A DNA stretch of 64,000 nt from Paraburkholderia sp. (GCF_028283785.1 NZ_JAPWKB010000006.1:149609-213608); one strand, 5' to 3'. Positions 30,399 through 39,780 are shown, counted from the stretch's first letter. The notes: generated by a model from the sequence alone, not told the origin. Program-made: numbers and translations.

Positions 30399-31058
30399 AT
30401 GAACGCACCACACGGTCCACTGTCCCCCCGATCCCGCGTCAAGCGTCTCGCCGAGCGCGCCGACTACGAACGCGCGACGCTCGACGCGATCGTCGATGCA
30501 GCGTATGTCTGTCACGTCGCTTTCGTGGATCAGCGCGGCACGCATTGCATTCCGACCGCATGCTGGCGCATTGGCGATCATCTGTATATCCACGGGTCGA
30601 ATGGCAGCCAGATGCTGAAAGCGGCGGTGGACGGCGCGCAGCTTTGCGTGACGATCACGCATCTGGACGGACTCGTGCTCGCCCGCTCCGCATTCAATCA
30701 TTCGATGAACTACCGCGCCGCGGTGATCTACGGCGTCGCCGAAAAAGTGGACGAAGCGCGCAAGGGCGAAGTACTCGATGCGCTGGTCGAGAAGATCGCG
30801 CACGGACGTTCCGCCGAAGCGCGTCGCGCCAATGCGAAGGAACTTGCGGCCACTACCGTACTGAGCATTGCGCTCGACGAGTACGCCTGCAAGGTCAGCA
30901 CAGGCGGTCCCAACGACGACGAAGCCGATCTTGATCTGGCGGTGTGGGCAGGCGTGTTACCGCTCGCGTTGACGCCGCAAGCTGCGCGTCCGGCCGCTTC
31001 CGCAAACGGCGTGCAGATCGACGAACCGTCGTACGTCAGCGATTGGGCGCGCGCATAG
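30399..31058 (+). CDS. Pyridoxamine 5'-phosphate oxidase-family flavin-binding protein
   Basis: The protein has 219 residues with a split-barrel flavin-binding layout: RVKRLAERADYERATLD at the start, HVAFVDQRGTHCIPT and WRIGDHLYIHGSNGSQML. This matches the NimA/FMN-binding branch annotated as pyridoxamine 5'-phosphate oxidase family. True PdxH activity is unlikely. Its 3' end overlaps the convergent secreted-protein gene by 23 bp. Function beyond flavin binding is not clear. Confidence 0.85.
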   Translation: MNAPHGPLSPRSRVKRLAERADYERATLDAIVDAAYVCHVAFVDQRGTHCIPTACWRIGDHLYIHGSNGSQMLKAAVDGAQLCVTITHLDGLVLARSAFNHSMNYRAAVIYGVAEKVDEARKGEVLDALVEKIAHGRSAEARRANAKELAATTVLSIALDEYACKVSTGGPNDDEADLDLAVWAGVLPLALTPQAARPAASANGVQIDEPSYVSDWARA

Positions 31059-31905
31059 CGTGATCGAGGGTCGCCGGGATCGCGCCCGCGCCGGGGCGCG
31101 TCGCCGGATTCAGGTTCACGTTCGTGAGGGAACCGGGTTGTGCGCCGACCTGAATCCGCTCGCTGTCGGCCATCGCGTACTTCAGTGTCAGCAGGGAGCC
31201 CGACGGCTTGATCAGATGTGTCGGCGTGAGCGGATCGGTCAGCATGCACGACAACATCACGTCGGGCTTGCCGGCGGTCGTGCCCACCGGAAAGTTACGG
31301 CAGGTCCGCTCGACGTAGTTCGCGGGCGCGCCGTCGGCGGCGAAAAATTGACCGGTGGTCCATGCGAGTTTCCACGTCTGATAACGCGAGTCGATGGCTT
31401 GCGTGCCGAGCATTTCGACACGCCACGCGCACCGGCCCGGCGTGTATTTATCGACGGGAATCCTGACGGTCTGAGCCGTTTGTCCCGATGGCAAGCGGTA
31501 AACTTCGAAGAACTCTTGTGGAACGCGCGCGTTCGCGGGCTTCGCATTCGGATCAGGGTTCACACGGTTGCACTGGCCGTTCATAGCAAGATAGCGGACC
31601 ACGAAATACAGGTCCACGTAAGCGGGTTTATCGACCCGCACCGTGACGGGATCGACCGCGCCGGTTTTCAATCCAGGCACCACGCCTCGCGGACTCAGCC
31701 ATTGCCTGCCGCCTTGCGGGCGTAGAACGGTCGCGCTGTCGTCCGCGAACGACGGCTGTGCGCCGAGTAAGCCCAGCGCAAGTGCGAGCGCAAACGAAAG
31801 CGATAATGAAAATGCGGGCCGCACGGCCCGGCGCAGCTTTTCGCCAGTCGAGCCGGCACGCGCTGGATAGCGCCATCCCACCGCGTGTTCGCGAGCTTGT
31901 GTCAT
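31036..31905 (-). CDS. Secreted protein of unknown function
   Basis: The 289-residue protein has a long cationic N-region and a hydrophobic stretch (FALALALGLLGAQPSFA) that looks like a signal peptide cleaved after SFA near residue 54. The mature part has four cysteines and no motif I recognise. It resembles a periplasmic beta-rich protein (VTVRVDKPAYVDLYFVV). A GGGGA site precedes the ATG. No function is proposed. Confidence 0.7.
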   Translation of the reverse strand: MTQAREHAVGWRYPARAGSTGEKLRRAVRPAFSLSLSFALALALGLLGAQPSFADDSATVLRPQGGRQWLSPRGVVPGLKTGAVDPVTVRVDKPAYVDLYFVVRYLAMNGQCNRVNPDPNAKPANARVPQEFFEVYRLPSGQTAQTVRIPVDKYTPGRCAWRVEMLGTQAIDSRYQTWKLAWTTGQFFAADGAPANYVERTCRNFPVGTTAGKPDVMLSCMLTDPLTPTHLIKPSGSLLTLKYAMADSERIQVGAQPGSLTNVNLNPATRPGAGAIPATLDHAMRAPNR

Positions 31906-31992
31906 GTCCGGTCCCCGTGATTGCGTAACTTGCCCGTTTTCGTCAAGTTTTGCACGGAGTACGTTTTGCGAACTGTCGGCTTCCGAACATTA

Positions 31993-32019
31993 AAAAAGGC
32001 CGCACGAAGCGGCCTTTTT
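31993..32019. terminator. Bidirectional terminator downstream of the second porin
   Basis: GGCCGC and GCGGCC pair around loop ACGAA, flanked by an A run and a TTTTT run, so it can work on both strands. It lies 25 bp after the porin stop (minus strand). Confidence 0.88.
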
Positions 32020-32043
32020 GCGTAAGGAGCAGCGACTGACCGC

Positions 32044-33183
32044 TTAGAAGCGGTGACGCAACCCGGCGCCCACGACCACTTGCTGGTCCGACGACGACGC
32101 GCTTTGTCCGCTGATGTCCGCGGTCAGGCCCGAGCCGTTCGCATTGATATGCTGATAGCTCGCCTGCAGATAGACGTCCGTGCGCTTGGACAGGAAGTAG
32201 TCGGCCTGCACCGACACTTCATGCCACTTCGGATGGTGCGCGCCGCTCGCGTTCGACATCGACGCGCCGGTGTACGTGTACTCGCCGTTCAGGCTCAACT
32301 CCGGCGTCAGCGCGTAGCTGGCGTTGACTTCGTAGTTGCTGAAGTCCATTCCCTGGCCGTTCGCGACGAGACCGAGACTGTTCGCGCCGTTGATCGTGTC
32401 GAGCCCGCCGAGTTGCGTGCGGGTCCACACGAAGCCGAATTTCGCGTGGCCGATCGTGTAGTTGGCGCCCGCGCCGTAAGTGCGCTGGCTTGCTGCGATA
32501 AAGGTGCGGTCGGTGAGGGTGATCGCGCCGCTGGTGTTGCTGCCGCCACCGTTGTTCGCCTGGAAGTAACCCGCGCCGAGGCTCAGCGGGCCCATGTCGT
32601 ACGCTGCGCCGAAGCTGTACAGACGGTTGTCGTCGAAGCCGCCTGCTTCGTTCGAGAAGCCGTACAACGCACCGAAACGCAGACCGTTATACGTGTTGCT
32701 TGCGTACTTCACCGCGTTGTTCACGCGGAACGAGTTGTTCAGGTTGTCGTTGTCGAACGGATGCGCGGAGAAATTGTTGCCGCCGGGGTGATGGCCGGTG
32801 AAGCTCAGCGGCGCCAGATAGTCGACCACGGAATCGTACTGGCGACCCAGCGTCACCGTGCCGAAGCGGTTGTTCGACAGACCCGCGTACGCCTGATAGC
32901 CGAACATCCGTCCGCCCTGGCGCAGCGTGCCGTTCATCACGCTAAAGCCGCTTTCCAGCTGGAAAATCGCCTTGGTGCCGCCGCCCAGATCTTCTCGACC
33001 GAGAAAGCCCCAGTGGCTGCCCGTAACGTTGCCGCTGCCCGCTGCCCATGCGCTGCTGCCTTTCGAATTGTTGGTGTACGACAGGCCCGCGTCGATCACG
33101 CCGTACAGCGAGACGCTCGATTGTGCGTGTGCGCCGCACGCGTAAACGGCCGCGCACGCGGCTACGATTAATGCCTTTTTCAT
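32044..33183 (-). CDS. Outer-membrane porin, Burkholderia OmpC type
   Basis: The 379-residue protein has a signal peptide (MKKALIVAACAAVYACGAHA), the first strand QSSVSLYGVIDAGLSY and the C-terminal VGAGLRHRF with terminal Phe. The loop segment GGTKAIFQLESGF is typical of the family. The ATG at 33183 gives a standard signal peptide; the open frame far upstream has no such feature. Monocistronic, with its own terminator. It diverges little from general porins, so substrate preference is unknown. Confidence 0.93.
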   Translation of the reverse strand: MKKALIVAACAAVYACGAHAQSSVSLYGVIDAGLSYTNNSKGSSAWAAGSGNVTGSHWGFLGREDLGGGTKAIFQLESGFSVMNGTLRQGGRMFGYQAYAGLSNNRFGTVTLGRQYDSVVDYLAPLSFTGHHPGGNNFSAHPFDNDNLNNSFRVNNAVKYASNTYNGLRFGALYGFSNEAGGFDDNRLYSFGAAYDMGPLSLGAGYFQANNGGGSNTSGAITLTDRTFIAASQRTYGAGANYTIGHAKFGFVWTRTQLGGLDTINGANSLGLVANGQGMDFSNYEVNASYALTPELSLNGEYTYTGASMSNASGAHHPKWHEVSVQADYFLSKRTDVYLQASYQHINANGSGLTADISGQSASSSDQQVVVGAGLRHRF

Positions 33184-33341
33184 GGATTCCCCTGTGTTGT
33201 CGGTAGTGTGTCGATACGTTGTCGATGCGCCGGCGACGCGCGCGACGACGCGACGCCCGAACACGGGCGCCGGTCGCGTGACGCGAAAACGGCGTGAAAG
33301 AGTGGGCTGGCTGGGACGGACCGCTAGCGCAACAAATGCGA

Positions 33342-34178
33342 CTATTGCGGCGGCCGGCTGGCGATGCCCGGTTGACCGGCGAGACCGTCGATCAGAACCT
33401 GATGGTGGCCGCGCGAACAGGCCTCGATTCGCGCGACGACACCGAAAACCTGGCCGAGCGTCGCGGGTGTGACGACCTCGGGTGGCGAACCGAACCGGAC
33501 AATCCGGCCTTCGTGCAGCAACATCGCGCATTCGCACGCGCGCATCGCTGCATTGATGTCGTGCAGCACGACGACGGTGACGATGCCGCTTTCGCGTGTG
33601 ACGTCGCGCAGCACATGCATCACGTGAAACTGGTGATTCAGGTCGAGCGCGGACAGCGGTTCGTCGAGCAGCAGCACGTGCGGATTGCGCACCAGCGCCT
33701 GCGCGATGCCGACCAGTTGACGCTGACCGCCGGACAGTTCGTCGAGCGAGCGGGACGCGAGATCGTCGATATCCAGACGGCGCAGCACCGCATGCGCATG
33801 GGCGAGATCGTCGGCTTGCGACACGCCGTTCCGACGCGCGCCGAAGCCGCCGTTGCTGCGTGTCGCGCGGCACGCCACCACCACCGATTCCAGCACTTGC
33901 AGGCGCACGCCCGCAGGCAAGCTCTGCGGCAGATACACGACGCTATGCGAGCGCGCGCTCGCCGCCGACAACGCCAGCGGTTCGCCGTCCAGCGACAGCG
34001 TGCCCGATTGCGCACGCGTCAGACCCGCGAGCGCGCGCAGCAACGTCGATTTGCCGCTGCCGTTCGGGCCGAGCAGCGCGGTGATCTGTCCGCGCGGCAA
34101 CGGACCGGCGCTCAGCGAATCGAGAATGCGCCGCTTGCCGTAGTCGACGCAGAGATCGTGAATCGTCAGTCCGCTCAT
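33342..34178 (-). CDS. Iron-siderophore ABC transporter, ATP-binding protein (FecE/FepC type)
   Basis: The 278-residue ATPase has Walker A GPNGSGKST at 37-45, signature LSGGQRQ, Walker B VLLLDEPLSALD and the switch histidine in VVLHDIN. It energises siderophore, haem or B12 import at the inner membrane. Its ATG overlaps the stop of the permease by one base (TGATG), so it is the third gene of a binding-protein, permease, ATPase operon with a Fur box in front. Confidence 0.93.
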   Translation of the reverse strand: MSGLTIHDLCVDYGKRRILDSLSAGPLPRGQITALLGPNGSGKSTLLRALAGLTRAQSGTLSLDGEPLALSAASARSHSVVYLPQSLPAGVRLQVLESVVVACRATRSNGGFGARRNGVSQADDLAHAHAVLRRLDIDDLASRSLDELSGGQRQLVGIAQALVRNPHVLLLDEPLSALDLNHQFHVMHVLRDVTRESGIVTVVVLHDINAAMRACECAMLLHEGRIVRFGSPPEVVTPATLGQVFGVVARIEACSRGHHQVLIDGLAGQPGIASRPPQ

Positions 34179-35254
34179 CAGAGTTCTCCCTGCGAGCGCA
34201 CGACGATGCCGAGAAACAGCGGAATGCCGACCAGCGCCGTGACGATGCCGACCGGAATCAGCACGCCCGGAATGAGCAGCTTCGACGCGATCGATGCGAG
34301 CGACAGCATCAGCGCGCCGAGCAGCAGACTGCCGGGCAGATAGAAGCGATGGTCCTCGCCGAACAGCGTGCGCGAGATATGCGGCGCGATCAGTCCGACA
34401 AAGCCGATGGTGCCGACGAACGACACAGCCAGCGCCGACAGCACCGACACGCGCAACAGCGTGCCCAGCCGCAGACGTCGCACATCGACGCCGAAACTCG
34501 CGGCGCGATCTTCGCCGAGACGCAGTGCGGTCAGCGTCCATGCGTTGCGCATCGATAGCGGCAATGCGAGCGCAAGTGCGATCGCCAGCACGCCGATCTT
34601 GGTCCAGTCCGCGCGCGCGAGCGAGCCGAGCGTCCAGAACACCAGGCCTTGCAATGCGTCGGCGGACGCGATGAACTGCATCAGCGACACCAGCGCATGA
34701 AACGCGAAGACCAGCGCGATGCCCATCAGCACGACGCCTGCCGTGCTCATGCCGCGCCAGCGTGCCACCGCGTCGAGCAGCAGCGCGGACAGCAACGCGA
34801 AAATAAACGCGTTGGCCGAGATCACCCACGTCTGCGATACGCCCGGAATCGTCACGTCGAGCACGATCGCCAGCGATGCGCCGAATGCCGCTGCGGCCGA
34901 CACGCCGAGCGTGTACGGGCTCGCCAGCGGGTTGTTCAGGATCGTTTGCATCTCCGCCCCGGACAGACCCAACGCGGCGCCTACGAGCACCGCCATGACC
35001 GCGTACGGCAGCCGGATCTGCCAGACGATCACCGCCGATGCAGGATCGGCGGCGCTGCGATCGAAGAGGGTCCGCAACAGCGTGGCGACCGGCATCCCGG
35101 ACGGACCGGTGCGCAGGTCGAATAGCATCGAGCCCGCGATCAGCGCGAGCACGACGAACAGCCACATCACGCGAGTCCGCGTGAGGCGCCGGTAGCGCCG
35201 AACGCTGGGTTCGGCGGACGTGGCGGATGTGGCGAAATGATCGGGCGTAGCCAT
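34178..35254 (-). CDS. Iron-siderophore ABC transporter, permease (FecCD family)
   Basis: The 358-residue protein has about ten membrane segments and the FecCD/BtuC hallmarks: LGLSGAEMQTILNNPLASPYTLG cut short here as LSGAEMQTILNNPLA, GFVGLIAPHISR and a C-terminal GIPLFLGIV. It forms the homodimeric channel of a ferric-siderophore importer. It lies 39 bp after the binding protein gene and overlaps the ATPase gene, so all three are one operon. Confidence 0.93.
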   Translation of the reverse strand: MATPDHFATSATSAEPSVRRYRRLTRTRVMWLFVVLALIAGSMLFDLRTGPSGMPVATLLRTLFDRSAADPASAVIVWQIRLPYAVMAVLVGAALGLSGAEMQTILNNPLASPYTLGVSAAAAFGASLAIVLDVTIPGVSQTWVISANAFIFALLSALLLDAVARWRGMSTAGVVLMGIALVFAFHALVSLMQFIASADALQGLVFWTLGSLARADWTKIGVLAIALALALPLSMRNAWTLTALRLGEDRAASFGVDVRRLRLGTLLRVSVLSALAVSFVGTIGFVGLIAPHISRTLFGEDHRFYLPGSLLLGALMLSLASIASKLLIPGVLIPVGIVTALVGIPLFLGIVVRSQGEL

Positions 35255-35293
35255 TGAAGCCTTAACCTTGAAGCGGGAACCGGACCGTCACGC

Positions 35294-36493
35294 TCAGTGC
35301 GACGCGAGTGCCGTATCGACCCAGTACGTACCGTCCGGCGGCACTGCGAGGAAGCGGCTGTACAGTTGCGACTCGGTGGCGTTCACATCGAGGTCCTTGA
35401 ACTGCTGCGGATAGAACCACTTCGCAAACGCTTCGATCGCGACGATGTTGTACGGCGAGTCGTAGTAGTTGTGCGAGATGCCGTGCACGCGGCCATCGTG
35501 GATCGCCTTGATCGTGTCGAAACCCGGACGCGCGACCAGCGTGGCGAGGCTGGCTTGTGCATCGTGCTGGCTGGTCAGTGCGCCGACGCGCAGCGACGCG
35601 AGGCCCGGTTTCGAGCGGGCACCGGTGGCGATATAGACATCCGGCTGCGACGCGATGATCTGCTCCATGCTCAGGTCGCCGAGCACGCCGGGCAACAGGC
35701 CCGCCGCGATATTGCGGCCGCCCGCCGCGTGGATGAATTCGCCGAAATTGCCGTTGCCGGCCGTGTGGCAGCAACCCGCATCCCAGACGCCCGCCAGCAT
35801 ATCGACGAACACCTTCGGACGTTGCTGCTCCGGAATCGTGGCGACGACCGCCTGGACGCGCGCCAGATGGTCCTGATAGAACTGCGCATAGGCGTCAGCT
35901 TCTTTCTCGCGGTGCATCACCTTGCCGAGCAGCGCGATGCTCGGCAGCGTGTTCTGCATCGGATGCAGCCGGAAGTCGACGAACACGACGGTCGTGCCGG
36001 TCGCTTCGAGTTGCTTCACGAGCGCGTTGTAGCGACTCGGGCCATGTCCGCCGAGACTGAAAATCGCCAGATCGGGTTTCAGGCTTAGCGCTTTTTCGTC
36101 GCTGATGCTGTCTTCGGTCGCTTTGCCGATCAGCGGAACCTGGCGGACCTGCGGGAAGGTTTTTGCGTAGTCGTCGAAGGTTTGCGGGTCCATCGTCGGC
36201 AGGTCGCCCTGCCATCCGACGATCCGGTCCAGCGGATGCTTGCCTTCGAGCAGAGCGGTCGCCAGCAGCAGACGGCTTTCGCCGAGCAGAATGCGATGCG
36301 GATTCGGCGGAATCGCGACCGTGCGGCCGGCGAGGTCCGTGACGGTTTGCGCTTGCGCGACGTTGGAAACCGTCGCGGCCTGCGCGACAGTGCTGGTTGC
36401 GAGCGTGGCGCAACACAATGCCGCGACGGCGGCGAAAGCGCCGGCAACAACCGCGAACGGACGACGGACAGGCGAAGACCGGAAAATCGACAT
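35294..36493 (-). CDS. Iron-siderophore ABC transporter, periplasmic binding protein
   Basis: The 399-residue protein has a signal peptide (about 1-40, cleavage after VAQA), the PF01497-type opening TVTDLAGRTVAIP and a late GVLGDLSMEQIIASQPDVYI. Binding proteins of this class carry ferric siderophores, haem or B12 to FecCD-type permeases. The ATG at 36493 is chosen; an in-frame ATG at 36523 would place a Fur box inside the coding region. Divergent from a two-component system, with 199 bp between. Confidence 0.9.
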   Translation of the reverse strand: MSIFRSSPVRRPFAVVAGAFAAVAALCCATLATSTVAQAATVSNVAQAQTVTDLAGRTVAIPPNPHRILLGESRLLLATALLEGKHPLDRIVGWQGDLPTMDPQTFDDYAKTFPQVRQVPLIGKATEDSISDEKALSLKPDLAIFSLGGHGPSRYNALVKQLEATGTTVVFVDFRLHPMQNTLPSIALLGKVMHREKEADAYAQFYQDHLARVQAVVATIPEQQRPKVFVDMLAGVWDAGCCHTAGNGNFGEFIHAAGGRNIAAGLLPGVLGDLSMEQIIASQPDVYIATGARSKPGLASLRVGALTSQHDAQASLATLVARPGFDTIKAIHDGRVHGISHNYYDSPYNIVAIEAFAKWFYPQQFKDLDVNATESQLYSRFLAVPPDGTYWVDTALASH

Positions 36494-36502
36494 GGTATAG
36501 TT

Positions 36503-36521
36503 GGTAATGAGAATGATTGCC
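36503..36521. promoter_or_regulatory. Fur box of the siderophore importer operon
   Basis: GGTAATGAGAATGATTGCC agrees at 14 of 19 positions with the classical Fur consensus. It lies 10 bp before the binding-protein start, so iron-bound Fur would cover the promoter and block transcription. Confidence 0.75.
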
Positions 36522-36692
36522 ATTTGCGGGCTAAACTGTAGCGGCGCAATGTAATGGCAATGTGTTGAAACACGGCCGTTTTGTAATGGAATGTGTTGGC
36601 GCGCAAAAAGAGGGACGCATTTGTTACGCTGACGTCTTTTCAGTTCGTCCCGACGATTTTTTCCGGCGCAAGCGGCACAGAAGAGCTTCACG

Positions 36693-37406
36693 ATGGACCA
36701 CATACTCGTCGTCGACGACGATCCCAACATCCGCCATTTGCTGCGCGACTATCTGCGCGAGATGGGCTATGTCGCCACGGCCGTCGAAAACGGCGCGCAG
36801 ATGAAGCAGGCCATCGCGACGTCGCAGATCGATCTGGTCGTGCTCGACCTGATGCTCGAAGCCGAAGACGGACTCGACCTGACGCGCGACCTGAGGCGCG
36901 AGCACGGCGTGCCGATCATCATCCTGAGTGCGCGCGGCGGGTTGCTCGACCGTATCCTCGGCCTCGAAATGGGCGCCGACGACTATTTACCCAAGCCGTT
37001 CGACCCGCGCGAACTGGTCGCGAAGATCAAGGTCGTATTGCGGCGCACGCGCAGCATGCCGGGCGAACGTCTCGGCGACGCGTCGGCATCCATCGGTTTT
37101 GCCGGCTGGAAACTCGACACGCGGATGAAGCAGATGCTGTCGCCCGACGGTCTCGTGATTTCGCTCGGCGGCTCGGACTATCGCGCGTTGCGCACCTTGC
37201 TCGATCATCCGAACCGGCCGCTGTCGCGCGAGTTTTTGCTGGACCGTGTGTTCGGCAAGGAGCGCACGCCGCTCGATCGTTCGATCGACGTGTGCATCAG
37301 CCGGTTGCGTCAGCATCTCGGCGATGCGGCGCGCAGTGCCGCGCTGATCCGCACCGTACGCAACGAGGGTTATATGCTGGTCGCCGATGTGGAGCACGAA
37401 GCATGA
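36693..37406 (+). CDS. OmpR-family response regulator
   Basis: The 237-residue protein has a receiver domain (1-120; acidic pocket D8-D10, phospho-acceptor D52 in VVLDLML, K in PKPFDP) and an OmpR winged helix (about 140-235; CISRLRQHLGDA and RTVRNEGYML). It overlaps or nearly abuts the sensor kinase gene. Divergence from the siderophore importer suggests it may regulate iron uptake or envelope functions; the signal is unknown. Confidence 0.93.
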   Translation: MDHILVVDDDPNIRHLLRDYLREMGYVATAVENGAQMKQAIATSQIDLVVLDLMLEAEDGLDLTRDLRREHGVPIIILSARGGLLDRILGLEMGADDYLPKPFDPRELVAKIKVVLRRTRSMPGERLGDASASIGFAGWKLDTRMKQMLSPDGLVISLGGSDYRALRTLLDHPNRPLSREFLLDRVFGKERTPLDRSIDVCISRLRQHLGDAARSAALIRTVRNEGYMLVADVEHEA

Positions 37407-37431
37407 GCACCCACGTGCGCGGTGCGCGTCG

Positions 37432-38847
37432 ATGAAATTCCGCCTGTGGCCCGATTCGCTCTATGGCCGTCTCGTGCTGATTCTCGTGGTCGGGATGTTC
37501 GCGGGGCAGCTATTCACCAGCACGATCTGGTTCGAGACGCACGACAACCGCACGCTGGAAATTCCCGCGCGGCTGTTCGCCAGCCGTCTCGCCGACACCG
37601 TGCGTCTGCTTCGGCATGCGCCCGACGACGCGACACGCGATGCGATCGCCGCGCAACTCGGCGACGCGCGTTACCGGTTGAAATGGATCGCGGCATCGGA
37701 AGTCGTGCCGCCGGACGCCGATCGCGATTCGGAGCGGCTCGCGCATCGCACGGTCAACGATCTGCTGTCCGGCGTGATTCGCCGGCGGCTCGGCGAACCC
37801 GTCGATCTGCGCCTGATCAACGTGCAATTGCGTGACGATCAGGGACGGCATCGCGGCATTCTGAGTCTGTTCGATTCGCGGATGCCGTCGGGCGATTTTC
37901 ATGTGCAATTGCAGATCACACCCGAGCGCTGGCTCGACGTGTACGCCAATGAAGGGCAGGCCGGCATGCAGTTCGAGCCCGCGCCGCTGGTGATCGATTA
38001 TCTGTTGCGGATTTACGTGGTGCGGTTCGCGGCCGTGTTTTTTCTCGCGCTGTTTGCGGTGCGTTTCGCGGTGAAGCCGCTGCGTCAACTGACCCGGGCG
38101 GCCGACGCGCTCGGGCGCAATATGTATCGTCCGCCGTTGCCGGAAACCGGGCCGCTCGAAGTGCGTTCGGCCGCGCAGTCGTTCAATTCGATGCAGCGTC
38201 AACTGACGGACAGCATCGCGGCGCGCACGCGGTTTTTGACGGCGGTGTCGCATGATTTGCGCTCGCCGTTGACGCGTCTGCGGTTGCGCACGGAGATGCT
38301 GCCCGATCCTGCGTGGCGTGAGCGTTTGCGCGGCGATCTCGACGAAATGGAAGCGATGGTGAGCACCACGCTCGACGCGGTGCAAGGCGTGGAAATCACC
38401 GAAACGCGCCGCGATATCGATATCGATTCGATGCTCGCCGGTCTCGCCGACGACGCCCAGGAAGCCGGTCACGATGTGCGCGTCGAAGGCGGCGCGAGCC
38501 GTCCGCTAAGCGGCTATCCGCGCAATCTGAAACGTTGCCTGCAGAACCTGCTGGATAACGCGATCCGCTACGGCAATACGGCGGCGATCAACGTCACCGA
38601 CGACGGCGACACCGTGCGGATCGCAATCTGCGACAGGGGTCCCGGCATTGCCGATCCGGCGATGCTCGAACGCGTTTTCGAGCCGTACTTTCGCGTGTCC
38701 ACATCACGCGGCGGCGCGAACCGCGGAACCGGACTCGGCCTGACGATCGCGCGCAGTGTCGCCGCCGCGCACGGCGGAACGCTCACGCTTCGCAATGGCG
38801 CGGTCGAAGGGCTGGAGGCGATTCTGGTGTTGCCGCGCGAGGTGTGA
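37432..38847 (+). CDS. Sensor histidine kinase
   Basis: The 471-residue protein has TM1 (LVLILVVGMFAGQLF), a periplasmic sensor of about 150 residues, TM2 (FAAVFFLALFAVRFAV), HAMP, the H-box FLTAVSHDLRSPL with H274, the N-box NLLDNAIRYG, and G-boxes DRGPGI and GTGLGLTI. It phosphorylates the response regulator encoded 25 bp upstream. The overall layout resembles EnvZ/BasS-type kinases. The ATG at 37432 is chosen because TM1 follows directly. Confidence 0.93.
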   Translation: MKFRLWPDSLYGRLVLILVVGMFAGQLFTSTIWFETHDNRTLEIPARLFASRLADTVRLLRHAPDDATRDAIAAQLGDARYRLKWIAASEVVPPDADRDSERLAHRTVNDLLSGVIRRRLGEPVDLRLINVQLRDDQGRHRGILSLFDSRMPSGDFHVQLQITPERWLDVYANEGQAGMQFEPAPLVIDYLLRIYVVRFAAVFFLALFAVRFAVKPLRQLTRAADALGRNMYRPPLPETGPLEVRSAAQSFNSMQRQLTDSIAARTRFLTAVSHDLRSPLTRLRLRTEMLPDPAWRERLRGDLDEMEAMVSTTLDAVQGVEITETRRDIDIDSMLAGLADDAQEAGHDVRVEGGASRPLSGYPRNLKRCLQNLLDNAIRYGNTAAINVTDDGDTVRIAICDRGPGIADPAMLERVFEPYFRVSTSRGGANRGTGLGLTIARSVAAAHGGTLTLRNGAVEGLEAILVLPREV

Positions 38848-38854
38848 TCGGTTT

Positions 38855-38938
38855 TCGTATCCGAGCGGGTACGAGAGTGGTGATTTCGTGCTCGGGAGTG
38901 GGGTCTCGTATCCGAGCGGGTACGAAGCGGGGTGATTT
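38855..38938 (+). repeat. Two direct copies of a ~32-nt repeat with internal hairpins
   Basis: TCGTATCCGAGCGGGTACGA occurs at 38855-38874 and again at 38906-38925, each followed by a similar tail ending GGTGATTT. Inside each, CGTATCCG and CGGGTACG can pair (one G-T pair). A weaker third version, CGTGCTCGGGAGTGGG, lies between. The pair sits between the kinase stop and the convergent LuxR stop, where transcript-end hairpins are expected. Confidence 0.7.
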
Positions 38939-39764
38939 ACAACCCCGCATCATGCTCGATCCGCCCCGCGTCGTAGAACATCGCGAACAATTCCGACTGC
39001 GAGCCCACGCCGAGTTTCGCGTAGATATGCTTCTTGTGCGCGCGCACCGTTTCAAAGGAAATGGCCAGTTTCTCAGCAATCGCGCGCGATGAGAAACCAC
39101 TCAGCGACAGCATCGCCACTTCGATCTCCCGCGCCGTCAACGCACTACGGCCGCCTTTACCCGCCACCATCCCGAGACGCGCATGCAGATCGGTCTGGCC
39201 GCTTTCCACATCGGGCGTGCTGTGTATCGCCACCGCGAAATCCTCGAATCGCAAGCGTTGCTGCATCAACGACAACACCCAGGGCGAGAACAGCGTCAGC
39301 AACGCAATCTCACGATCGTCGTAACGGCGCGTATTGCCCAGCGAGAAGCCCAATGTGTGATCGCCATCTATCACGACATTGAAATGCACTTCATCGCCGA
39401 CGATATTTTTCCGGAAGTAGCGCTGGTAGTACTCGGTCATCCGGAAGTTGTCCGGTGCCACATCGGCGAGCGTGTAAAACCCCGACATGGGTTGTTCGAA
39501 CGCAGCCAGATAGAACGGATCGAGTTGATAGAGCGCTGCGAGATAGTCCTGAAACATCGCATCGATCTTGCCGTCGGGCATGGCCTGTTCGGCGCACACA
39601 TGCGGCGGCGCATTGCGCGCAAAACGCAAGGCGACCCAACTGTCGAAACCGATATGCCGTTCCAGCACGCGCGTCAGGCGTGCCCAGAAATGCGGGCCGT
39701 CGAGCGCGTCGATGGCCGAACCGATCTCCCGATGAAACGCGAGATCGCGCCAGTCGAACTCCAT
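38937..39764 (-). CDS. LuxR-family transcriptional regulator
   Basis: The 275-residue protein has an N-terminal domain of about 190 residues without a clear acyl-homoserine-lactone site and a C-terminal LuxR/FixJ helix-turn-helix (about 205-265; LTAREIEVAMLSLSGFSSRA and SFETVRAHKKHIYAKLGV). The ATG at 39764 has GGAGAA 6 nt before it, whereas the upstream ATG at 39791 lacks one. It is divergent from the nitrilase-family gene, and a TTACCC/GGGTAA palindrome lies between them; it probably controls the nitrilase-APC pair. Confidence 0.9.
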   Translation of the reverse strand: MEFDWRDLAFHREIGSAIDALDGPHFWARLTRVLERHIGFDSWVALRFARNAPPHVCAEQAMPDGKIDAMFQDYLAALYQLDPFYLAAFEQPMSGFYTLADVAPDNFRMTEYYQRYFRKNIVGDEVHFNVVIDGDHTLGFSLGNTRRYDDREIALLTLFSPWVLSLMQQRLRFEDFAVAIHSTPDVESGQTDLHARLGMVAGKGGRSALTAREIEVAMLSLSGFSSRAIAEKLAISFETVRAHKKHIYAKLGVGSQSELFAMFYDAGRIEHDAGL

Positions 39765-39780
39765 GCTCTTCTCCACTGGG

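Noticed and set aside
33184..33873. N-terminal extension of the second porin up to 33873
   Set aside because: The upstream residues are Arg-rich and the standard signal peptide starts at the ATG at 33183.
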